This document shows positions 56,276 to 64,000 of a DNA stretch of 64,000 nt, piece after piece. The DNA comes from Antilocapra americana (taxonomy: Eukaryota > Chordata > Mammalia > Artiodactyla > Antilocapridae), in NCBI GenBank assembly GCA_007570785.1, contig ML664176.1:1477296-1541295 (forward strand). Direction: 5' to 3'. The translations under genes were made by a program, and so were the position numbers. The notes beneath the pieces were generated by a model. It was given only the letters and a program-made list of their open reading frames with translations, ran no database searches and was not told where the DNA came from. Each line of letters starts with the position of its first letter. The stretch's first letter is position 1.

Positions 56276-56374
56276 AAGGAATAGAGCCGATCAAGATAGA
56301 ATGAGAACAGTTAAGAGATATTTTTCTGAAACTCAATTTCCTCATTTTATTTGACTTCTCTGGGCATTTGGAAT

Positions 56375-56490
56375 TACTGACACTTACCCAAGGTCACATA
56401 ACTGTTAATTAGTGAAGCTAGACTTTAAATTCAAGTCTGTCTGTCTTCAAAGCTCAGGCTTTTTCTCTAAAATCCAGTGCCTTTCATTAG
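56375..56490 (-). repeat. MIR SINE fragment
   Basis: 'cttacccaaggtcacataac', 'tgttaattagtgaagctaga' and 'attcaagtctgtctgtcttc' give the reversed MIR. Confidence 0.7.
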
Positions 56491-56879
56491 CTAATGGGGC
56501 CAGTGGTGGAAAGGCCAGCTAAACAAGCAGAAAATCTCAACACTAGAAAACGGAGAGAGAGAAATGAGGGATGAGGGCTAGCGAAGGAGTTAAACAATAT
56601 GATGCTGAGTCAGATAAAGAAGGAAGTGTGATCTAGGGGGATAAAAATAAGATGGCAGAACTTGGAGAAGAGGGTAAAAGAATCTGTTACTGAGATAAGC
56701 AAGTACCTGAGCAAGTTTGTACAAGTAGGACAGTATGATTGGCAGAAATGAATTTAAGTAGGGATGGTCTCAGGAGAAGCACTTGAAGAGTCTATGACAC
56801 AGCTTACTTTAACCCTTGGAATGAAGACACATAGGTATTGGCTGGACTTTCAAAGTTTTCCATCTTAGGAAGCTTGCAT
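56491..56879. other. unassigned sequence
   Basis: No repeat or gene recognised. Confidence 0.35.
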
Positions 56880-57055
56880 TTTCCCTCTGCCTCATGCACT
56901 CTGCTTCCCTGCTATCTACGGATGTAATCAACACTTTGTGTTGTGATTATCTGTCACCTTAACCAGACTGTAAGGTCTTTGAAGGCAGGGACATGTGTGT
57001 CTTATTCATTCACACATATCCAGTGCTGCTATAGACTGAAGGAAGGAATGAAGGG
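56880..57055 (+). repeat. L2 LINE 3' end
   Basis: 'ccagactgtaaggtctttga', 'aggcagggacatgtgtgtct', 'tattcattcacacatatcca' and 'gaaggaaggaatgaaggg' give the sense L2 terminus. Confidence 0.75.
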
Positions 57056-57204
57056 AAAGAGAAAGGACATTTGTCAATATTTAATAAATTACACTTTAAT
57101 TCTGTCCATATGCTAGGAGACTTTGCCAGAAGCAATGGAAAAAAGTAAATTAGACAATATTTTGTTATAGGACTTGGAATATGCAGGCCGGAAGTATCTT
57201 AGCG

Positions 57205-57420
57205 ATCATCCATCCATCCATCATTCATTCAACTAAGTTTATTAAGTGTTTATAATGTGCACAGTTAGATACTAGTCACTAGGAACATGGACAGGAGTAA
57301 GTTATGACCTTTGCTCCAAAGGAAGGTGCTTTTAGTTAGATGGGAGAAAGAGGAGACAGATCAAGGCAATAGCAGGTGATGAAGGATATGGTACCAAGAA
57401 GAAAGAGAGAGGAAAATGGA
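57205..57420 (-). repeat. L2 LINE 3' end
   Basis: A (CATC)n-like start, then 'attcattcaactaagtttat', 'taagtgtttataatgtgcac', 'gatactagtcactaggaaca' and 'agttagatgggagaaagagg' give antisense L2. Confidence 0.72.
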
Positions 57421-57879
57421 AAGCAACAATCCACTTTTGTAGCTGTTCATTAAACATTTTGTATTTGTTCACTTTGTTCCCAGGAAATAATAATTCTGTA
57501 ATGCACTTGAGAATCTAAACCTTCCTAATGAAAAACAGCAAGGTGGAACCCCCAAACATCCTTCCTTCTGGTGGGCTTGTGGAGGAGGGGGTCTCAGTTA
57601 TCAGTTAGCCCTGAGGGACTTCTGCCAGCCCACATCTCTTATCTAATGCAGTGGTTTTCAGATTGGGGTTTAAGAAGCACAAATGTGTAGCAAGAGAGAA
57701 CTGCCACCTTGAATTCTGCCTCCAAATGGGCATCAAAACAAACAATCCCTAAATAACCTATCAACTACACCCACCGCCTTTTTTCTGTTTTGTTTTAGAA
57801 ATTAAAAATAACATTTTAAACATAAAGAATGCAGAAAGGAAGTATTTTGGTAATTGGAACATTTCTTTAAACAGAGAAT
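57421..57879. other. unassigned sequence
   Basis: A short hAT-like 'gcagtggttttcagattggg' at about 57649 hints at a DNA-element fragment. Otherwise nothing recognised. Confidence 0.3.
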
Positions 57880-58020
57880 CTCTCCTTTAGTGTGCACAGG
57901 AGGACCATGGGAGCTAGGGAGCTGGAAAGATTTGCTCAGGGTCACAGTGGAGTTAGTGGAAGAGCTGAGGTCAGAACCTGGCAACTCCCAGGCCAGCGTC
58001 CCATCATCCACAAGAGCAGT
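57880..58020 (-). repeat. MIR SINE
   Basis: 'gatttgctcagggtcacagt', 'ggagttagtggaagagctga' and 'ggtcagaacctggcaactcc' give the reversed MIR. Confidence 0.6.
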
Positions 58021-58304
58021 TCCTAAAACATCATGAGCAAACTATAAACAAGCCCTTCTAGTTTGGGATGTGTCCTAGGACAGTAGGCTTCCAAGAAAAA
58101 GCCAATCTTGCCTTTGGATGTTGCAGCCAATTAAAACCCAGCAGACAAAAACCCAATGACAGAAAAATAGCATCTAAGGTGGGCAGCAGGGGGTGGGGCT
58201 GCTATCCATTAACAGTATTTAGGGGTTTCCTTCGTCATGGCTTCACTCTGATCATGAAAGAAAGGGCTCTTTTGACATACTGGCCATACAAAACACATAA
58301 TAAT

Positions 58305-58515
58305 AAGAATTGACCTTTACACACCAAGTCTTTCATTCATTATCTTAATCATTTTCCCTTCATCATATTCCTGTGAAGTTGAGGCAGTTGTCATTTCCAT
58401 TTTAGAAAAGAGAAACCATGGCACAGAGAGGTTAACTTGCTCTAGGTCACTGAGCTGGTAAGAGGAGTTGAACTCAAGACCTGTGACTGTAATACACAGT
58501 CTTTTCCATTCAGTT
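58305..58515 (-). repeat. MIR SINE
   Basis: 'cattatcttaatcattttcc', 'gaaaccatggcacagagagg', 'ttaacttgctctaggtcact' and 'gagctggtaagaggagttga' give a well-preserved reversed MIR. Confidence 0.85.
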
Positions 58516-58614
58516 CTAGTGTGTTACAACACAGAACACTGTCAGACACACATCACTGCCCAGAGATGAGACTGATTCGTGTCAGTCTCAAAAAGAATAC
58601 AAGATCTCTCAGCT

Positions 58615-58755
58615 AATGATAGTAACTATAGTTTATCTGAGGTACTGAACAGTTGATAAAGAATTTTCCACATGCATTATTTTATTTAATATTCATTCTA
58701 ACCTATGAAGGAGACCTCATTATTCCCATGAGGAGCTGAGGCCTGAGTCAACCAG
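58615..58755 (-). repeat. MIR SINE fragment
   Basis: 'tttatttaatattcattcta', 'acctatgaaggagacctcat' and 'tattcccatgaggagctgag' give the reversed MIR. Confidence 0.65.
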
Positions 58756-58810
58756 TTGTGACCAAGATAAGCCCAAACCAAATTGCATGGGCCTGCCTTC
58801 CCTCCCCCAA

Positions 58811-59253
58811 CTCCCCTGGGGCCTGAGTTCTTAGCACAAGATATTCCTTCTTCGTATTTTTCTTGCTTTGATTTCAAAGGTGAGGGGTACATAAATGCAT
58901 CATCTCTTGCTAAAATTTTGGTGGGGGTTTTGAAGTATATGACAAACTAACTATACACATTAAAAATTCATATATCTAGAAAAACTCAGATAAATGATAG
59001 CTTCTTTACTCCAGTAATGTATGATAACCATAACCTCCCCTGGGGCCTGAGTTCTTAGCACAAGATATTCCTTCTTAGTATTTTTCTTGCTCTGATTTCA
59101 AAGGTGGGGGAGACACAAATGCATCATCTCTTGCTAAAATTTTGGTGGGGGTTTTGAAGTATATGGCAAACTATACACATTAAAAATTCATATATCTAGA
59201 AAAACTCAGATAAATGATAGCTTCTTTACTCCAGTAATATATGATAACCATAA
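58811..59253. repeat. 224-bp direct tandem duplication
   Basis: Copy 1 is 58811-59034 and copy 2 is 59035-59253. Both begin 'ctcccctggggcctgagttc' and share 'ttagcacaagatattccttc', 'attttggtgggggttttgaa' and 'gctaaaattttggtgggggt'. They differ by about eight substitutions and a 4-base deletion in copy 2, giving about 96% identity by eye. No known repeat family, and no TSD or poly-A. Confidence 0.97.
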
Positions 59254-59374
59254 TTAGCTGTCTAAAAAAATGGCAGTGATTAATTTTTAAATCTGAAAAT
59301 GTCAACAAAGAATCATTCCATTATATTCAGAATTATTTAGGGTTATCATGGGAATGAATACCTTGCTCAAACTT

Positions 59375-59835
59375 GTACAATATTTTGCGGTTTACAGAGT
59401 TTTCACATTCATTATCTCATTAGACTTTCACAAGAAGAAGGCATAATCAATTTTTATTATACCCATTTAACAGGAATATTGACATTGAGAGAGGTTAAAG
59501 CTAAATCACAGGCTTCCCATATGGCATACTCATAAAGAACCCACCTGCAAATGGAGGAGATGCAAGAGACACAGGTTCAATTCCTGGTTGGGGAAGATCT
59601 CCTGAGGTGGGAAGTGGCAACCCACTCCAATATTCTTGCCTTGGAAATCTCATGGACAGAATAGCCTGCTGGACTACTGTCCATGAGGTCACGAAGAGTT
59701 GAACACAACTGAGGACCTGAGGACACACACACACACAAAGCTAACAAGAGACAGAAGTGGAGCCTAATCCAAATAATCTGACACCAGGGTTATAGCTCTT
59801 TCTACATCCCCAGTGGTAGCATCCCTACTGCATAC
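59375..59835 (-). repeat. MIR SINE split by a Bov-tA
   Basis: 'ttttgcggtttacagagttt', 'cattatctcattagactttc', 'acccatttaacaggaatatt' and 'attgagagaggttaaagcta' lead to the insertion point. 'gctaacaagagacagaagtg' and 'gagcctaatccaaataatct' continue after it. Confidence 0.75.
59497..59744 (+). mobile_element. Bov-tA SINE with 8-bp target-site duplication, inside MIR
   Basis: 'aaagctaa' at 59497-59504 and 59737-59744 flanks the SINE ('ggcttcccatatggcatact', 'gttcaattcctggttgggga', 'gaggtcacgaagagttgaac') with a (CA)n 3' tail. Confidence 0.94.
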
Positions 59836-60534
59836 CCTTAAAAGGTAGACTCAGAAGAAGATTCCAGGGGCAGCATAAATGCCCCCTTTCTGGCACATCC
59901 CACTACCTGACTCTTCCAGGAAACAACATTTATGGAAGCTCCAGCAACCATCGCCAGGGGTTCGATGGTTTCCTCTAGGCAGGAATGTCTAAGCTCATTC
60001 TGGATAGGCTGCTAATATATTTGGTGGCACACATGGGAGCCTGAGCTTTGGGGTAGGATGTACTCTCTGCAAAAACACCCACAACAGAGAAGCATTTGAG
60101 ATGCAGGGAGGTGTTTGGAAATGACTGAAAGAGATATGACAAGTATGAACAGATACATCTTGGGGAGTGACTCATAAGCAGATATTAATCAAAAGAAACT
60201 TAACACTTAAACAAAGAATAGAATCACCCAGAACAACTGCAAACTTATGAACATAAACACTGCTGCCTGGCCTAAATTTGGCTCTGAGGACAGTCGGCAT
60301 ACAACATCAAGTGTACTCCTTCTCAGAGCCCCAGCTGGCCCTTGCCTCCTAACCTACAAAATCCAGTGGGACAGAAGTAAAATGACAAATTATTGGTCTG
60401 GGAACATACTACTGACTATTTAGTGATTTGTCCCCCGCGCTGTGGTACCTTCTCTCCCCTTTCACATAAGAATAGAGAAGGACATCCTGGTCTTCTTCAC
60501 AGAAAGTAGTCTATTTCTTTAGACCCAGATGACT
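59836..60534. other. unassigned sequence
   Basis: No repeat or gene recognised. Confidence 0.35.
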
Positions 60535-60750
60535 ATCATCTCCTTGGTTAGGCTTTCTCTGACTTTTCTCTCAAGGCAGAATTTAATGTTCCTGCCTTTG
60601 GGTTTTAACTCATCATGCTGTATTGTAATATTTATGTACCCTTATGTTAACCATTGGCCAGAGAGTTCATTGAGGCTGAAGTCCAACAAAGCACTTGATC
60701 CAAACTAGGGCCCTGAGAGATTTCAGTTGAATGCATATAAGAAGTGAGAA
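60535..60750 (+). repeat. L2 LINE 3' end
   Basis: 'taggctttctctgacttttc', 'gtattgtaatatttatgtac', 'cagagagttcattgaggctg' and 'tttcagttgaatgcatataa' give the sense L2. Confidence 0.6.
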
Positions 60751-61059
60751 GCACTGATAGGAAATTAAAGTTAATTTTCAGTTAATTAGGACATGATGAA
60801 TGGAAAGTGGAGCTTTCCATTGAAATGAAGTTTTCTGGAGAAGTCTATGTTTCTTAAATAGTTATAAATAATCTATCTTAATTTTACCTTCCCTCACTCC
60901 TGCTTATCCAGAGAAAATCAGTGAATATCAAGAATCTGTCTTTGCTGTCTGAAAGCAGAGAAAGGAGTAACTGATTCTAGCCAATGAGATTACAACAGGT
61001 TTCAAAACTAACATAACCCCTCTCCTAGCACTGCTCTCCCTTTGGATGACTTGTTTGCA
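60751..61059. other. unassigned sequence
   Basis: AT-rich, nothing recognised. Confidence 0.35.
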
Positions 61060-61185
61060 CCTCCCATATTAGCCTTTGGAAGCTGTGCCTGTCTGCACTG
61101 CTGTAAACTCTAAGGTCTGGCACAGTGTCTGGCACAAAGCAGATTTCAGTAGACTTTTGTTTAATGAATACATGAATAAATTAAT
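61060..61185 (+). repeat. L2 LINE 3' terminus
   Basis: 'tctaaggtctggcacagtgt', 'ctggcacaaagcagatttca' and 'tttgtttaatgaatacatga' give the sense L2 end. Confidence 0.65.
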
Positions 61186-61244
61186 CAGTTAAGGACTTTG
61201 CAGGAAAGGAGACACACGTGAACCTTTCACTGATACCACCAACT

Positions 61245-61455
61245 GCAGGGCTTCACATTATAGAGTGTCTACGGAGATCAGTCACTGAGCTCAACACCTT
61301 AAAATACAGGTAGGGTGAGGATTTGTGCCAACATTCTACTGATGAGGAAACTAATGTTCAGAGAGTTAAGTAACTCACATAGACTTGTATAACTGATTTA
61401 TGACAGGAGCATCTATCATTCACACCAAGCTCTGGCTGATCCCAAAGCCAGTGCA
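61245..61455 (-). repeat. MIR SINE
   Basis: 'ctgatgaggaaactaatgtt', 'cagagagttaagtaactcac' and 'taactgatttatgacaggag' give the reversed MIR. Confidence 0.75.
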
Positions 61456-61839
61456 TAAATGAAGAGGAAAAGCACTTCTCAGTTGAGGAAAGCATGGATA
61501 AAGTACAGATGAGAAAGTGTCTGAAGGGTTCAGAAATCAGTTCAGAAACTGGAGAGTAAGCTACCCAGAGAGGAAGAGGTTAGACAGGGAGCTGAGATGG
61601 GCCTTACCCAAGAATCCAGGACTATAGACTATACCAAAGCTACACTAACTTCAGGCTTTCCTTTGACATTTCTGAATAAATCACAGGTAACTTATTTGCC
61701 AGGTTTTCTTTATTTGTTTATTTTGCTAAATATAGAAGTGTGAGAAGATAATTTTGGATGCTTTAAGGTTTCAGCTAGTTGAGCTGCAATTAATCAAATT
61801 TCACTGTGATAGAAAATGTCCTAGCTGGATGTATACTTA
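61456..61839. other. unassigned sequence
   Basis: No repeat or gene recognised. Confidence 0.35.
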
Positions 61840-63190
61840 TCATTTACATTTTTTATTTTGAAATAATTATATATTTTCAGAACAGTTGCAAAAATAGCAC
61901 AGGGAGCTCCCATATACACTTCACCCAGTTTCATGACATTAACATCTTAAATAATTACTGTACAATGATTGAAACTAGGAAATTAGCATTAGCACAGTTC
62001 ATTTAACTCCAGACTTCATGTGGATTTCACCAGTATTTCCTCTAACAGTCTTTTTCCTGTTTCAGAATCCAACCCAGGAACCCAGGTTGCATTTAGTTAT
62101 CGTGGCTTCTTAGCCTCCCTCAATCTTGTGGAATTCCTCAAACCTTCCTTGTCTTTCATGACCTTGACACTTTTAAAAAGTACTGATCAGTGAATTTTTA
62201 GACTGTTCTGTAATTTGTTGTTTATTTGATGAGCTAACATGATTAGATTGAAGTCATACATTATGGCAAGAGGTGCCAAATATTGCTATTTTGCCAAGTG
62301 CATCAAAGTGCACCACACCAGGGATACACAATGTCAAAGCTGACCTTGACCAAAAGGTCAAAAGAATAATACCTGTTGCCTGAAGAATAATACCACTGTA
62401 AAGTTACTACTTTTCCCTTTATAATAAATTAAAATCTTGGGCAAGATACTTTTAGACTATACAAATAGTCCTATTTCTTCTCAAACTTTTGTCCACTAAT
62501 TCTAGCATCCATTGGTAGATCTTGCTTCAAACAATTATTACTATGGAGTTCTAATGTAGATTTCATATTTGGCATACTTTTTAATAATGATGAATGGGAA
62601 TTCTTCTGTAAGGAAAAATATCTCTTTTTCCCCATGTATTTACTTATTTGATTTTTAAATTTATATTAACATAGTCTCACAAATATTTATTTATTGGGCT
62701 CTAATCCAATGTTAGCATTATTTTTAATTGTTCAAATCGTGCTGACATTATTTTTATTGTTCAAATTGGCCACTGAGAGCTTCCTGCCTTTTCAGCAAGC
62801 TTTCATCCTTCTCACTTGTGATACCACAGATATTCCAGGTTCATCTTGTGTTTTCTCTGCCCCAGCCCTGGAATCAATCACTTCTCCAAGAATCCCAGGT
62901 TCCTATTTTTTGGAGAATGGTATTTAGAAACCAAAATCTGGGCACTAGATGTGATCATGGTTGTTAGAATGCCATTTCTTCTAGGTCCTTTCACTGGACA
63001 GAAGTAGGAAATACATACATGTTTATTAACTGAAATACTAATAACTCAAGCAATTATTGTAACTCAACTAATAATTATTTTTGTATCTATCATTTTTTAT
63101 ATAGATTACAAAGCCATGAGTTCATACTGATACCTCCAATTCCAACCTAACACCACTGAGCTCATGCTAGTTTTTCACTTTTTCTAAATG
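61840..63190 (-). mobile_element. old L1 LINE 3' region, about 1.35 kb
   Basis: Antisense old-L1 3' region followed almost continuously: 'ttttgaaataattatatatt', 'cagttgcaaaaatagcacag', 'cttcacccagtttcatgaca', 'gtctttcatgaccttgacac', 'ctgtaaagttactacttttc', 'gagaatggtatttagaaacc', 'gagttcatactgatacctcc'. It lies largely in non-coding 3' sequence, with no frame. Confidence 0.82.
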
Positions 63191-64000
63191 GATGCTTTGG
63201 AGACAAATTTCTACCTCTCCCTGTATTCAAAAACTGCAGCACATAGCACATCATCAGAATTCAGAAATGCTTGTATGCTTACTGAGCTGAGAAGAAATAT
63301 TACCTGGGATAGACAAGAATGAAAGCATCCTTTAAATTTTCATTGGCCAGACAGTTTTATGTCATCCATAACTAACACAAAGAGACACCAGCCAGCACCT
63401 GTGGCAACTTTAAAGGCTTGCAAAAGTGAAATATTTAACAACCACTTGAAACTTAAAAGATCCTTTCCTCAGCTTTCTTATGTACCGCCTTCCTACAGCA
63501 TCTTGTGTTCAGGGTCATGCTGTTCAGGGGGAAAGAGAGATTAGGTATCCCTATTTGTTACCAGAGAAGGCCTCTTGCCTGAGGCCAGAAAAAGCAGGAC
63601 CATTGCAGATGCTTAGGTTATTGTGACCTAATTTAGCTTCCCTGGGTTATAAAGGGGCTTCCATAGAAGATCTGAAACAGCTTCCCAAGAGCATTTATGG
63701 TGTTGCTTTTAGAAGAAGCCAGCCATGTTTGAAAATCATGAAGCACAGAAAAGAGGGAATATGAATGAATGCTGAAGTTTTTCTGTGTAATACACGAGAA
63801 AAAGAAGATACCAATAGATTAAATGCCTCATCATGGCACAATTTCAGCAGGATTATGCAGTAAATAAGAACCTATTATATCCCAGTCATACCATGGATAT
63901 AGAGAAACAGATGATCACTTTTATTACAAAGTTGAATATATAAAATATGACCAAATGACACAACAATTTAAATCAATTTTCCCTGAACCCTTAATGTGTC
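63191..64000. other. unassigned sequence to window end
   Basis: No repeat or gene recognised. Short frames have no domain. Confidence 0.35.

Noticed and set aside
58811..59253. Possible LTR pair or CRISPR-like direct repeat
   Set aside because: The copies are directly adjacent, with no internal sequence, no TG..CA ends and only two units; best read as a tandem duplication.

Overview
The window is ruminant (bovid-type) nuclear DNA. The evidence is its repeat content: BovB (RTE-clade) LINE copies, the BovB-mobilised tRNA-derived SINEs Bov-tA and Bov-A2, cetartiodactyl CHR-type SINEs and ruminant-type L1 3' ends. These sit on a background of old mammalian repeats (MIR, L2, MER5A, MLT1, ERVL, old L1). 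Cattle, sheep, goat and related species cannot be separated by eye from these families. Families were recognised by eye from remembered consensus patterns, so most boundaries are good to about 10-20 bases, except where target-site duplications (TSDs) fix them.

No host protein-coding gene, rRNA, tRNA, snRNA or CRISPR array could be supported. The window reads as intergenic or deep intronic sequence. Open frames are short, and the longer ones are mostly repeat-derived or chance. Two stretches have exon-like structure (20496-20681 and 50696-50940, both +). They are flagged as candidates only.

Layout: 0-13 kb holds MIR, MER5A and L2 relics, scattered SINEs, a 151-bp tandem duplication (2.3 kb), a Bov-tA with a perfect 13-bp TSD (5.4 kb), two 5'-truncated L1 3' ends with 15-bp TSDs (10.1 and 12.2 kb) and a BovB 3' end (11.2 kb). 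13-20 kb holds a G-rich tract (14.8 kb) and a decayed ERVL pol remnant with an internal deletion and a Bov-tA inside it (15.7-17.15 kb), followed by a repeat-poor stretch. 20-36 kb is mostly old repeats with two Bov-A2 dimers nearby (19.2 and 24.9 kb), a CpG-rich patch (30.3 kb) and an old L1 interrupted by a Bov-tA with an 11-bp TSD (31.3-32.5 kb). At 36.15 kb there is a polypurine tract. 37.75-41.75 kb holds the best element in the window: an MLT1 LTR split by a near-full-length BovB with a 7-bp TSD. 42-50 kb is L2, MLT1, old L1 and BovB 3' ends. 50.6-53 kb is repeat-poor. 53-56 kb is a nest of BovB and Bov-tA insertions, with BovB pieces inside a BovB and inside a Bov-tA. 56-64 kb is MIR- and L2-rich, with a second tandem duplication (224 bp, about 96% identical) at 58.8 kb and a 1.35-kb antisense old L1 3' region at the end.

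The elements work together only in the sense of retrotransposition: BovB encodes the endonuclease and reverse transcriptase that, from established knowledge, also mobilised Bov-tA and Bov-A2, which share its 3' end. No new biological system was found. The most checkable novelties are the nested insertions, the two local tandem duplications and the two candidate exons.
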